This document shows, one piece after another, positions 12,496 through 25,041 of a stretch of 64,000 nucleotides of DNA. The notes under the pieces were generated by a model that made no database searches, was not told the origin of the DNA, and worked only from the letters and a program-made list of their open reading frames with translations. This stretch comes from Paragyromitra xinjiangensis (lineage: Eukaryota > Ascomycota > Pezizomycetes > Pezizales > Discinaceae). Within the stretch, counting starts at the first letter, position 1; each line of letters begins with the position of its first letter. The DNA lies in the NCBI GenBank assembly GCA_038503065.1, contig JBCAMK010000005.1, forward strand, positions 434,001 through 498,000, given 5' to 3'. A program made the translations under genes and the position numbers.

Positions 12496-12539
12496 TCTTG
12501 CGAGTTGGGGAATAAATTATGTTACCTCTCTTGTATCAC

Positions 12540-13070
12540 ATGTCTCGCTTTTGGATTCTATTATTACTTTTCTTGTATTTTGTCTTAAAAAATTTACTTA
12601 AATAAAGAAAAATGTGAAGGTTCGCATGGGATATGTGAATACAGAACACAACTCCTCTCTATATCTTTAAGTCCCTCGTTTTTCTTCTTTGTAATGTTAC
12701 TGCATGTATGTTCCGCTGTTGACGCATTACAAACACGCGGCATGGGGTGCACTATTTATTTCCCAGTCACGCAAACCCCGAAGGGGACTGCTACCCAGTC
12801 GGTGGAAATAGTATACGATTGTCCAGTAACTCGAATAAAAGTTCAATCAGGGTGATATCATCATTATTCACACAAACAGATGTACTATACGCGTTTCAAG
12901 GTTTACTGCCACCACATGCGCACTGGAATGGGTCGCATGAACAGATTATACCAGGTGGATTTCTTAGCGGACCTCTTTCACTATTCATAGCGTATTGGAG
13001 TAACTAATTTTTATTCGGGGGGTTCGTCAATAACTCACCCAAATAATTTCGACCCGTTGTGTAGATTTAA
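12540..13070. other. Intergenic, no gene seen
   Basis: A/T-rich 3' flank of the 11.1-kb gene followed by unassigned sequence; the short open frame at 12747-13007 has no support. Confidence 0.4.
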
Positions 13071-13080
13071 CAATGATTTG

Positions 13081-13262
13081 AAAAAAAAATTGTAACCCGA
13101 CTACCCCCTGGAAAGGTAGCTCTCCCAAGAGGCTAGCTAGACCTCCCATCCCTGGGTGGGGACTTGAACCCGTGAGGATTCGAACCCCCCCCTCCCTAGG
13201 TATCAATCCCAAGCGCATTATTAAGCCGTGTGCACCCAGCCTTTCACGCATTCGGCCATTGG
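13081..13262 (-). mobile_element. tRNA-derived SINE (Leu/Ser-tRNA-like head)
   Basis: Read on the minus strand from 13262, there is a box A-like TGGCCGAATGCGTGAAAGG (13257-13240), then after about 55 nt a box B GGTTCGAATCC (13186-13176), and a second box B-like GGGTTCAAGTC (13171-13161). The spacing suits a class II tRNA with a long variable arm, but I see no closing acceptor stem, so this is not a functional tRNA gene. An unrelated body of about 75 nt follows and ends in a run of nine T (13089-13081), which would stop RNA polymerase III. This is the standard plan of a SINE. It differs from the SINE at 60.7 and 63.6 kb. Confidence 0.5.
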
Positions 13263-13689
13263 CCTAGGGTACTATCTTTTATTTCAAGGTCCTTATGAGC
13301 TGCTGCTTGCTGCATTCCTTGTGCGTAATTACAGCCGCACTAAGTAAAGGCTCCCTACAAAGTTTCTAAACAACATACTTAGTCACAGTAAAATAAATGC
13401 TATGAATTTAGATATTACGAACAAAAAAACAAGTTCCTTAGCCAAAGGTCCCGGCCTTAGTTTATCGTGGAACATTACTACATACAGTGATAGTACGTAG
13501 AGAGCCAACTACGCGAAGATCAAAACCTCAACGCTCGAGAAGAAAACTATCCTGGGGAGATTTTGACCCTCACCCGAGCTCAATTTCACACACCGTACAC
13601 CTCCAAACGCCCACCAACAAAATCTTTCTCGATATTCTCTATCGCCATCGGTTTCTATTTTACTCACCCCTTTCACCTGAAGCATCACG

Positions 13690-14789
13690 ATGTGGTTCAA
13701 GTCCCCGAAATCCTCCACCTTCAACATTCAAGTATACTCAACAGGTGTAGCTATACTCGCTACGACGCACACCACCGTTACATATACCATTGGAGTAGAG
13801 GGCTTAGAGCCTTATGAGATTGGCTAGCAGAGGATCTGGCGCCCCTGCAACGATGATGTAGCCCTTCTTATCCCTCGATTTTACAAATCGGAGCTAATTG
13901 ATATTTAACTTAGCAGCCTCCCAACAACATGCACAACCTGAGCGAAAGCCGCGTCGATTATTCCCTCAAAGTTCCCAGTCAGCCTGCGAATAATGGCTTC
14001 GGGTTCTTCTCATCGTCCCGAAATCCCCTTCAAACCAAATCCTCTTCAAATGCTCATGTGGTGGAGAACAAAGTCCTCCATCGACCTACTCTCATCCAAA
14101 GACTCATCGCACTAAAAGATGTCTTCTATCAGAAAAACTCCGACAAAGTTTCGACTTTAAGCCTTAGCCCGGAAGAAGCCGACGAACTCGCCGCTCGGTT
14201 CGTTCATCAGCGATCTGAAGACATGGATTTGGTTTCCCTGGATCTATCGCTCCTTCCGCGCTCCAGCGGCAAGTATATTCACAGCGTTACCGTCGAAGGG
14301 ATTTCGCATCCAAGTGGCCTGGTGGCCATCTGTCATGACAACGAGGACAAGATTAGCGAAATAGCTGTCCAAGGGTATGCCACCAATTCGGGCGACTCGC
14401 ACTTCGAGGACAAAGTGGTATTCCCTTCCTGGTAGGAGGAAATGATGCGCTCGGATGCTCGGAAACGTGAAGGGAGCTTGCTCGAGAGAGCAATGGAGGT
14501 CCAAGCTATCGAAGATAGAATTAGGGAAGAGGAACGACAGGCTCGTCAGTGAGTGAAGAGCATGAACGCTCCCAAGAAAAATAAATCCAAATTCCGGGCG
14601 TTGGGAAGGCTTGCTAAGAAAGGCATGAAGATCTTTGGCTTGAAGTACCCGAGCGAATATCAATTGTTGGCCAGAACGGGGTTATTGAAGGGGCCGTTGT
14701 GGGTAGGAGAAAGTGTGGGGCTCGGTTGTTGGTTACCGTTTTCATTGCCGTTGTACGTGTCATTACACTACACAGTATTATTACTCTAA
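13690..14789 (+). pseudogene. Decayed paralogue of the 11.1-kb gene
   Basis: It starts MWFKSPKSS, matching MWKRVTAVF of the 11.1-kb gene. The upstream frame (13690-13829) includes TTHTTVTYTIGVE, which resembles TTITTSSVEII across the paralogue's first splice junction. The main frame 13917-14789 is open except for two stops. The first, at 14433-14435, is TAG inside SW*EE where the paralogue has SWQEE, so CAG became TAG. The second is TGA near 14550, after RQARQ. Downstream, the charged coiled-coil-like region and a basic segment (KFRALGRLAKKGMKIFG) remain readable. The join between 13829 and 13917 is uncertain. A GTATAC donor at 13732 and TAGCAG acceptor at 13916 would also be in phase. Confidence 0.6.
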
Positions 14790-14799
14790 AATGTAGATT

Positions 14800-17700
14800 T
14801 TCTTCTCATATGTAAATAACTACCAAAATAATCAGCACTCTCGTCGGAGAGTCTATATCCAAAGCTCTCCAAAGTTACTGCTTCGACCAAAGTTTCAACG
14901 TCCTAACCTAGTCCCAACATCCTACCGCAACCCTCCAAGACACTCCTTAAGAGCGAGAGGAACTTGAGGTGATGGCTTAGCAATGAGACCAGTAGCAAAC
15001 AATGGCTAGCTCCTAGTCTCATGCCCATGCCTGTTATATTCTTTTGTCAAAGATATAATTACAGAGGTATACACGGTCGACAGGATTTTCATGATTGGTA
15101 ATGTTAGTGGTGAATACTGTGGCAAGGTTATTCAAGCGGCCCCACAGATTATCACTCGTTAATGGACTGATGTCTTATGAAGTAATAAGGTGAGATATTT
15201 GTTGCTTCTGTGGAAGGCTTGATATATTGGATAGAGAAGAAAGAAACGTAGAAGAGGCAGAAAGCCTCTGTATATATACAAGTAATCAACCAATCAGAGC
15301 CCTTCCACCATATACCTCCTGGTCAGCGCCTCCAGGCTCAAAGCAGCCTCAATTACACTGAATAGCCGCCAGAATAATCAACAGCCAAAGAAGCCCAAAT
15401 TAGCAAGGAATAAGAAGAAACCTGAATAGTAGGAAAGCCTACATATGCTATAGAAGCCTACGTAGGTGGAGGAAAGAATAGAGCCAAATATATAGAGAAA
15501 GGCCGGAAGCGGCACGAAAGGAAGTAAATATCCAACATCTTATGGACCCAAAGGTGCTTAGGCAGGGTAACTCCTGAGGTGATTGCTTGTTTTTCTCACG
15601 ATCGCGCAGATCACCCGTACTTTTTCTGCTACACCAATTAATTCTTCAGTCGTATACGTACATGTGTGGTGCTCTATGCTAATAGAGACTAAGAAATACA
15701 AGATACTGACAGGTCCCCGAGTCTACAGCAGGTTTCAGACGAAATTTCTTAGACTCTATCATGGCATGTTCAGGATTTCCTTCCCTAGCAAGGCGGGTCG
15801 AGCAGCATCGCTATACTCAGCACCCGCACAATCAGTTCATTGAAACTTCTTCAAAAACCCTCAAACTTTAAAACAAATGTAAGTCTACCCTTTAAGAATT
15901 TCCGTTGGATTCATTATCGAATAATAGCCAGAAAAAATCCCATGTATGATATACAATCTCCGTCGACGCTTAATCTTTGAGCCTGCTCATAGTCTAACGA
16001 CTCGGTTTCCGTCTTTGTACTACCAACTATGTTAATATCAAACCGAGGGTCTAGCTAAGACATTCCATCACCAAACTTCTTCGAATGATAATTATTACCA
16101 CTATAGAAACCTTGTTAGCGCGCAAGAACCGCTGGATTTTTTTACTGCTAGGTCATCTGTATATACGCCGGGATGACAACAAAATCCCTTTCACCAAGTC
16201 AACGCCATCCGAAAAACATCCTACTAAGACCCAATCACACAAACAAGAATCATCGACTAGATTTATCCTATCTTGAAAATCCCCACATCAGCAGGGTGTG
16301 CTGCATTCGGCTACCAACAACAGACAACAACTTGAAACCGGACGGTGTTTCAACACAACCCCACTCCTACATACCGCACAAGAACGCCAACTTGAATATG
16401 TTTCTTTCCTAAAAGGGAAACCTGGGATGCGTATAAAAATGGACTACCGTTGCCCTCTTCCACTTTATTTACCTACCACTTCAAACCATCGTCAACCTTG
16501 CGATAGCTAGTAGTATACCGATATCACGAAACTACCCACCATCCTAATTATCTTATCAAGTCCTGCCACACGCCTCGCGAAGGCTCCTACCGATCGAACT
16601 AAGGCTACGCAAAACCATCCCATCCATGATACAGTGACTAACTGTGAACCTTTAGATTGAGCGAGAAAGATCTCAGCTCAGATGGTTACTAACCCTGACC
16701 ATCTCCAGCTCCCGTAACGCTAACTAATACCATCCCCACTGCCAGCAGTGGTGCGTTTTTGTCTTCATCACGTACGGAGCCCGGCCGCAAGTGTCTTCCT
16801 AAAGACTCGCAGTGGCATGTGCTAAGTGATACTTCCGCTATCAGCCATCAACGGCTTTCGACAACCAAGATCTTAGACAGGGCTACAACCCAGCCACAGA
16901 GAGATGTTTCCGGGATTGAGGCGCTGAGATATCCCCGGACCTGTCTCTCGCTCAATCAACCTCCATTCAATTCTCGCCTTACCGTTTGGCTAGAACAAAG
17001 ATCTAAACCCACCGTGGTCAACACCAAACAAAAAGCCTTCCGCTCACCTAACCATTAACTCTACTGGAGCTCCAGGGTTCAATTTATTCAGGCTCGGGGA
17101 AGACGATAGCACACTGTCCGCGACAAACGCAACGATTTGCATGTTAAGACAACCAATAGCAACGCCCGTCCATAGGGGGCACTTAAGAAAATGAGTGTAA
17201 GAATTCTAATAGTGACAGGCTAACACGAAATCGATTAGGCAACAGACTAAGCGAGATAAACAAAAAAAAACCTTTAAAGGCTCCGAGGAGCAAGGAGGGA
17301 CGGAAGGGATGGCGATGATAGGGAGATCTGGGGGAACTCTGAAGATGTCGTTACCGGTCTCGGGATTACTTCGCTGAAACGCGTTCTAGGTGAGTCAAGC
17401 ACTGACATCCATCTAGGTCTCCGCTGCCACCAGAGACTTTTTCCTGTTCCTAGCTTCTTCTATCAAGAATCGAACTTGCCCTTTGCCATGATGCCTCTTG
17501 CATCTGCTGGATCTCATCCTCAGATGTGCTCAGCTCGCTGCAAACTTCATTCTTAATCTCTACAGTGTGATTTCAACCTCTTCGAAAACAGCTTTTGTCT
17601 TACCCCTCAAGACTATCAACTATTACTTCCGCGTAAGCACCCACCATGGTTTAGAGATTCCATTTGTCTTAACACCCCTTGCCCCACTCAGGATTGAAAG

Positions 17701-19010
17701 ATTACTAACTTTAACCGACCCTCAAGGTGACACTACCGAAAATCAATAACCAGGGCATGAACACCTAAAGCTGATAGCAATACCCCAGCAATGGCGATAA
17801 GTATCTATTTAACCGGCGTTACCCGTACCAGCGAGACCCTTTCCGAATAACGAGACACTTTGCTGACGACAGTATAGGTGACTCCATAACTGAGACGTCC
17901 AATTCTACCTTCGTACTTTTCTTTCTCATTCGTGGAAGACCACGCACACCCACCCCTCTCCTGTCCATCCCCAACACCGCGCTTATATAATCACCCCGAT
18001 GCTGACCATAGAATAAGGGAAACGAAACCGCCGCCGATAGAGCTCAACTACAGACAAACTGTGAAAATGAAACTCCGATCGTTTCCCGAACCCATGAGCT
18101 CGCTCGGTCACGGTCGCCCCCGTTAATAAATAGCCTACCAAGCGCCAAAGTAGTGTGAATCGATTAGAAAAATCGGTGAGTCACTTGCCTCTAAACCGCC
18201 GCTAACATTACCAGGTTTTATATTCACCGTCAATGACGAGTTTGATTTCGGTAGCGGATAGTTGTGTTGTAAATGCGTTGTAGTTCTTTTATCATTTCAT
18301 CCTAGGTTCCTAAGATAACAAAGTCAACGTTTTTTAGTCAATAAAATTATAAACCGTTATCAATTACTACCATATGGAACGACAAAAGGCGAGAGATGAA
18401 GTCCGTGCATCTAGGTGCTTTTGGGAGAGATCTTATCTTATCTAATCTTATAAGATGATCAATTAACCAACCCTAGCCCTCGCTTCTCTCCTCGTCAAGT
18501 CAGTAACCAAAATCGTCATACCCCACAGTTCCTGATATCTTACAACACACTTCCCTCACTCTGAAAGATACGGTTTGAAATCATGGCGGTCAGTTACATG
18601 ATAGCGATACAGAACTGAAGGTTAACCACTCTTACTGATTTCCTGGCAACTATATTAATCATTGCGTTTTATGCTAATGAAAAACCAAAACTCTTTCAAG
18701 GCCCAAGTTCTTCCTTCACATATACTCTACCCCAAAGCTCTATCGAGCATTCTGGGGTACTTCATATCCAGAGCATCCACAGCTTTATCCCTACCTTCTA
18801 CTGTGCCTTTGGGCCTCTTAACTCGGACGAACTGCATTCAGCCTAACCAGCGTACAACAGCCAGAATGTATTGCACAACGTGATAGAGATAAAAAGAAAC
18901 CCACTATGTCACGCTGAAAAGCGCAGAGTACTTTCTTCGACTCTCCTTCCTCTTCATCGTACCATGAACCAATGCCCCACTTTTCTTCTCTGTATATTTC
19001 ACCCATAACA
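14800..19010. other. Gene-poor stretch, possible LTR remnant
   Basis: No convincing gene. 15190-15540 has LTR-like composition: it opens near TGTTG, contains a TATATATAC box, and closes near CAACA. No target duplication or internal region was found, so I do not call it an LTR. Short frames at 16085-18126 are unsupported. Confidence 0.35.
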
Positions 19011-19013
19011 GCA

Positions 19014-20730
19014 CATCAGCAAAAATAATTAACGCCTCCAGGAGCATGGACACGCCTCCCGGGGAGGCAATCTCCTCCACGTGCTCTGTGCGCTCCCAGG
19101 GCGCTTGGAGGCACGAGCGCCCCGACCTGCATCTCCCGGAGGATATGGCTTCTCCCGCGATATGCTGTATCCTCCATGAGCCAAAGGCACGATGCTGAGC
19201 CTCCACCCCACTCCTGGACCTCAACACCACTGCCAAAGACTCCCTGGATCGCAGACTATTGGATCTCGCTTAGGGACTTAGAAGAATTTCTTTCAACTCC
19301 CCGTTGCTGCCCCAACCAACCCACGCCGCCCACCCTATTCACCCACCCCCTTTTAACCCCCTGAGCTAAGCCCATACCTCCTCCTCCTCTCCTACATCTC
19401 CACCATAGACGCGTCGTTTTGTACAGTAGCTAACTCTGAATAGGCCCTGTCACTCCCCTTGCTGAATCCACGGCTGAATCAACTGCTTGCCTGCCTCCAA
19501 ATCCCGTGCTTTCCTGCCTCCGAATCGACTCCTGAATAGACTCCGAATCGACTGCTGAATAGACTCTGAATTGGCTGTTTCTAAGCCTCCGAATCCTGCT
19601 GAATTGACTGCTGAATAGACTCCGAATCCCGTGCTTTCCTGCCTCCGAATTGACTCCTGAATAGACTCCGAATTGACTCCCGAACCTCCTCCCGAGCAAC
19701 CTCCGAAGCAGCTGCTTGCTTGCCTCCGAATTGGCTCTTTCTAAGCCTCCAAATCTACTGCTAAATAGACTCCTGAATTGACTCCGAATTGGCTGTTTCT
19801 AAGCCTCCGGATCCTGCTGAATTGAGTGTTGAATTGACTCCGAACCAGCTGTTTCCGAGCCTCCAAATCCCGTGCTTTCCTGCCTCCGAATAGGCTGTTT
19901 CTGAACCTCCGAATCCAGTCCTGAATAGACTCCGAATCGACTCCGAATCCTGCTGAATTGACTGCTGAATAGACTCCTGAATAGACTCCGAATCCACTGC
20001 TGAATTGACTCCAAATAGACTCTGAATAGACTCCGAATCGGCTGTTTCCAAGCCTCCAAATCCCGTGCTTTCCTGCCTCCAAATAGGCTGTTTCCGAGCC
20101 TCCAAATCCACTGCCGAATTGACTGCTGAATTGACTCCTGAATAGACTCCGAATTGGCTGCTGAATTGGCTGCTGAATAGACTCCCGAATAGACTCCGAA
20201 TTGACTGCTGAATAGACTCCGAATCCCACGCTTTCCTGCCTCCGAATCAACTGCTGAATCGACCACCTCCCTGCCTCCGAATCCATGGCTGAATTGACTG
20301 TTTGCTAGCCTCCGAATCGACTCCACAGCAAGCTCGGCAGCAGGCTCAGAATAGGTGGGTAGGATGCGGCAAGGCAGGAGGATGCGGCGGGGCAGGAGGA
20401 TGCGGGGGCTCGTTCGATGTATATAGATCTATTAGATAGTCAATAATAATAGTCAAAATAATTTTCTAGACTTGGGTGACAGCGTGACATAAGTGAATTG
20501 AGTACCGTGACAGGCGTAACTTGTGCTCCTCCACAGCTCTCCATGGCACGTTAGGAGTGCCTATATCGATCTCCTAGAGTCTCCTGGAGCGCTTGCTGCC
20601 TGCTTCTCCGTGCCTCCCTGAGCAGGTCGGTCGTGGATCGCTCCTCCAGGTAGGCACATAAACTCCTGGAGTCTCCCGAGTCTCCCGAGCCTCCTGGAGC
20701 TGAGGGAGGAAATAATTATTTTTGCTGATG
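19014..20730. mobile_element. 1.7-kb non-autonomous TIR element carrying a minisatellite
   Basis: The ends are perfect 18-bp inverted repeats: CATCAGCAAAAATAATTA at 19014-19031 and its complement at 20713-20730. Inside each end lie CTCCAGGAG-type palindromic subterminal repeats (19036-19160 and 20560-20705). The centre (about 19440-20335) is a minisatellite. No transposase is encoded. I could not define a target duplication; flanks read ...CAGCA and CATGCC.... The superfamily is unknown. A related terminus (TCAGCAAAAA then ACCTCCAG on the minus strand) lies near 28930-28955. Confidence 0.6.
19440..20335 (-). repeat. Minisatellite block 1
   Basis: Degenerate tandem repeats of about 12-nt subunits of the form GACTCCGAATCG / GACTGCTGAATT, punctuated by a longer phrase ending TAGGCTGTTTCTRAGCCTCC. 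This is the reverse complement of the array at 51440-52790. Because the subunit length is a multiple of three, all minus-strand frames stay open for 90-180 codons; these are not genes. Confidence 0.85.
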
Positions 20731-20770
20731 CATGCCTAGCCCATATCCAGCACTACAGCCCTTTCCTAAC

Positions 20771-21392
20771 TAGTGATGGGCATGAGACGAGACGAGACGA
20801 AAATGAGGGCAGTCTTGTCTTGCCTTGCCTTGTAGGGCCCTAGGTCTTGCTGGTCTCGAGACATAGGGCAGGTCTTGCACAAAGTCTTGCGGTCTTGAGA
20901 CTTTTGCGGGAGAACTCACCAAAATGCCTGTTTGTATCTTATAATTGGTGTTCCTAGACTGGCGGTATTGCTGCTCTTGCCATACATCCACCATGATACT
21001 CCATGATGATTTTTTGAATGTTTAGAATAGCAATCTACTTGACGAAGAATTAGAGTATCTAGATGGCCTAGAAACCCTGACCCATACCTAGGCCTGACCC
21101 AGTCCCACATAGAGGGCCAAATGGGTGTTAGTGAGCCAGAGAATACAGCCTGAGTATGAGTTAGAGTTTCTGGGCATCCGAATAGTAAACTTTCCATCCA
21201 ATACACCCTCCAAAGCTTAATTGTAGAGCGCAACAAATAAGGTATATACCATATAAAAGTCTCGAGACTAGTCTCGGGATAAGGTCAATTCAGTCTCGAG
21301 ACATCTCGCCTCATGAAATTCTAGTCTTGCTCTGTCTCGGGACTAAATCCCGAGACGAAGTCCCGAGACGTCTCATCTCGTGCCCATCACTA
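20771..21392. mobile_element. Non-autonomous hAT-type element
   Basis: The terminal inverted repeats start TAGTGATGGGCA; 24 bp at each end match with two differences (20771-20794 and 21369-21392). They are flanked by a perfect 8-bp direct repeat, TTCCTAAC, at 20763-20770 and 21393-21400. TAGTGATGGGCA-like ends and an 8-bp duplication are the hallmarks of the hAT superfamily. The palindrome GTCTCGAGAC and its fragments recur just inside both ends, as expected of subterminal transposase-binding repeats. No transposase is present in the 622 bp. Confidence 0.85.
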
Positions 21393-21400
21393 TTCCTAAC

Positions 21401-24400
21401 CCTGAATAGGAAAGCTCCAGGTGTACAATATTGAAGATATCTAACGGCTCCAGCTCCGCACCGGTAGTCCCGGGATGCACAGGCTTCGCAATTCCACAAG
21501 CGCAGCATACAGAAAATAGTTTACCAAGTTAATAATCGGAGGGAGAATATGAAAGATTTGATGAGTCTGTAAGAGCGTTAAGAACCTCTAACACATCCGT
21601 CTCACTGCACTCCACGAAACGCGTCATCTCATGATCCGAGAAAGAGACTAACGTAACTCGGGGCGTACACCCTGGATTTATCCCCGTAGACACTACCTGC
21701 CTCACTAACATGCAGCACTGTCAACAACAGATTAATGTATATTTTCCTCCCACCCCCTCGATCAGTCCACTTCAACGTCACACCGCAGCGTGCAGCAGCA
21801 CCACATGAAGCCGATCGACGCTCAGCAAGCTCTATGACACTTCGAATGAAGCCATGCTATTTCCACACCTCGATGACATTGAGCCAAAAAGTGGATTTTC
21901 CAATCCATTATATTGCAGATCCTTCTTTTTCGATGCTCCGGTAAGCGAAGATGACGCGTTTGACGTAGCGACACGCGGAGTGGCGAGTAGCGAGGCTGAG
22001 GCCGATGTTGGCGCGAGTTATAGAATTGTTTCAGTGCCAAATGGGGTTCTGAGGGTTGAGGTTAATTTGTTGGTAAGCATTGAGGAGATGAAGCAATGTT
22101 ATTGGTGGGACTGATATTGTGGGAGTGGTTATGGGGGTGAAGAAATAAGCAATTTCTGAGGGTCGCGGTCTAGTGATGGTATCTTGGGAATATTCTACTA
22201 ACGTTTGCTGTAAAAGTTGAGAGTGCGCTGAAATCCTGTATGCTTTGCATCAGGATGTTCGTCAGGGGATGCTGATAGCCACCAGGGATGAGGAGACAGG
22301 GAATAGGGGTCCAATGCCGAAAACGAGCCGCAATTCTCTTCAGAGATTTCCAAGACCGACTGGCACCCCCGGGGTGGATATACTCGAAACGAAGATAAAT
22401 CTAGACACAATCATTCGGTTGGATACGGAAGGTATATGCTTCAATGAGCAACTCCAGACCAACTGGCCAATCAAGCGCCCTCCCGTCATTCCCTTGAAAC
22501 AGGAAAGATACGGGATTTTATAAACGCTTCGCCATAGCCTAAGCTTCAGATTTACTCGCTTTGAGTCATACACTCGTGGGGTTTATCATAACTGGAAATT
22601 GGGAGAGCTTCGACTGTCGATAAACTCCTACAGTCTTAAATTCTACGTATATCTGCTTCTGAGCAATGCTAATAGTTATTGTTGAAGGACCCCAATCTAT
22701 TTGCTTATTTGTGGCGAATATCCTGATTGGTGATGCATGTTTTCAGGATTTACCGAGTGATATCTTATGTCGCCAAACCGCAACAATGAGAGATAACCGA
22801 GAATGCCACGAGTAGTAAACAGGGAGCCATCGATCTGAGTTGTTAGCGTAATCGCTCCAAGTTGTCGCCGCGATTTACCGCTTGCTGCCCAGAGTATTAA
22901 AAAGCAAGAGCCCAGAGCAGTTAAGTATTACAAAATCCTGGGTGGGAAAATGCAACATGGGAAAACCTATAACAGTACAATGGAATTTATGCCCCCCCGC
23001 TACTCTCCCCAAAACGGATTATATACAAGGTAGATATGCCACCCTCGATAACTTTGTCTAGATGGCTGAACCTGTCATGTCTGAAAAGAATTACTATCGT
23101 TAAGATTATTTCTCGACAAGTCCTTTTTTGCTAGGTGTATTAAATATCGGTTGACCTTGGCGGGCGTGGTTGTCTTTGAACCCTTACCCATGCCAAGATT
23201 CGCTGATAAACCACTTATCCATTAATACTTTCGTTATTCAAATTAGTCTAGCTCCCCCTACTTCTGTAGCAGTTGTTCCTACTACAACATGAATACTCAA
23301 GTGAACCTAGTTACTTGGGTGAGATATCACCACGGAGTGGTATGAATTCGAGGATCGTCCTCGACTGTTTGATTGGTGGTGCCCTGAAACTCCCTTGGTG
23401 GTAGCAAATGGTAGGATAGTAATCGGGAGAGGCAGAAAACTGGATTGCTAATCTCGCTGCTTGCGAAACATAACACTATGCGGCTCTGCAGCTTTGACCA
23501 AATGTCTCAGGCTTCGCCTACAACTACCCTTGCCAGCAAACCTTGGCAGAGTCTCTTGTATACACCTCCCCATAAATCAATTTCTGGAGCGCCGCATGCG
23601 CAATAAATTCAAGTGTTAGCATTTCGTGCATTATTAGCTCTACACGACTTGCAGCTATTATCTGTCGATCACCCCGCCTTGCTAGTGTTTCTCATGTTTG
23701 AACATTTCGTCATTTTTGATTATGGGGTAGCTAGAGACATAGCACAGTGAAAGGATCAAATTAGAGCGGTATCGGTACATCATTCTGGTTAGTCACGCGT
23801 GAATATCGGGCCCAACCTATTATGAGACTCAATTATTTAGAAGATACTGTAGCGCTTCTGTATTTGTTGGAATGTGGTAGCAGCTTTACCCCGTTTATTG
23901 CTTGATTTGTTTTTTACTTTCGTCTAGCGCTCCTAATTGATAGGGTTATAGAGCTTTATACATTCCACTATACTGGCCTGGTGTATGAGCCCGTTATTGG
24001 TTTGTTTGCTAGATTATCTCCGGAGGTTTCCTGGCCTCATCGAGAGGGGTAAGATAGGAGGATGTGCACACCGACGAAATGGGTAAAGAATGTGATACAA
24101 CGGCGAGGAGGAAAGAACCACTTTGGGTAGGCTTAGGTTCAAATATGCAAGGGCTAAATAGTCCCTACGGTTGGCTCTGAAGAATCTAGGCTGGCACAAC
24201 GAACAGTGAGACGGAGAGACTATGTATGAATGGAGGAGGAAGATTCAGGGACATTAAAAGTTAGTGATTCTATCACGTGAGAGAAGGAGCCATCGAGCGA
24301 TAGTTTGTAAGAATACTCGGTTGGGGTGGTCGATATGGTGTGCTACGTATACTCAAATGGTGAGTAAGATGTATTGGCGAAATAGACAGGATTTTAAAAA

Positions 24401-24960
24401 ACAAACCTTTGGAAATAACCTCGGCTTGCGGCATAGTTCGAAATGTCCTTCTTGCGAAGCGGGATAGCCGTGTGCGGAACGTGTAACTGGTAATCACTGA
24501 ATATATATCGCTGGTTTAGACCTCAATATGGAGTGCCGTAGTATTTGCCCAAGTTTCTTCCGTGCGATAGCAATAAGGCTGCGCAAAGTACGTTAATGCT
24601 TTATATGTATGATGCTGCCAGGTCCCCTTGCATTGTGGCTGCAGAGGAACACGAATCCCAACAAGCCGATGCGCCTTTTACCTACTGACCCACGTAGCAA
24701 ATTTCACCGAATAATACGTTGTCGGAAAAGGGCTTTTTAATTTAATGAAATAGGTCACCAGAAAGGCGCTAGCACGAGTATTACAGTGCGCTAATATGCG
24801 CCAGGAACCTAGATCGGGTCTTTGCTGGCGGCAGCTAGCGGGGTGTCAATGCTCGACTCTTATCACCTTGGTGACAAGCGGGTTTCTGTTGCTATTCAAT
24901 ATTCAGAGAGATACCATTTTCATGTGTTTCAATTAGGACTTGTGATGTTCTAGGAAATAT
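21401..24960. other. Gene-poor stretch with one possible gene fragment
   Basis: A frame at about 21793-22114 (+) has protein-like composition (FFFDAPVSEDDAFDVA) but no supported start or splice sites; it may be a relic. The rest shows nothing I can assign. Confidence 0.3.
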
Positions 24961-25041
24961 TTCAACTGTCATCTTGTTCCTTTCTTAGTGCCTGCCACAT
25001 TTCTGGTTAAGATACTCCATCTTGCAAGAATGATTCTAGAT

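Noticed and set aside
14244..14663. Minus-strand 139-codon ORF
   Set aside because: It lies antisense to a pseudogene whose plus-strand frame is confirmed by its paralogue.
15190..15540. Solo LTR with TGTTG/CAACA ends and TATA box
   Set aside because: No target-site duplication, primer-binding site or internal region could be shown.
19430..20326. Long minus-strand ORFs (up to 181 codons) across minisatellite block 1
   Set aside because: Three overlapping frames are open at once because the 12-nt subunit is a multiple of three; the peptides are only repeat translations.
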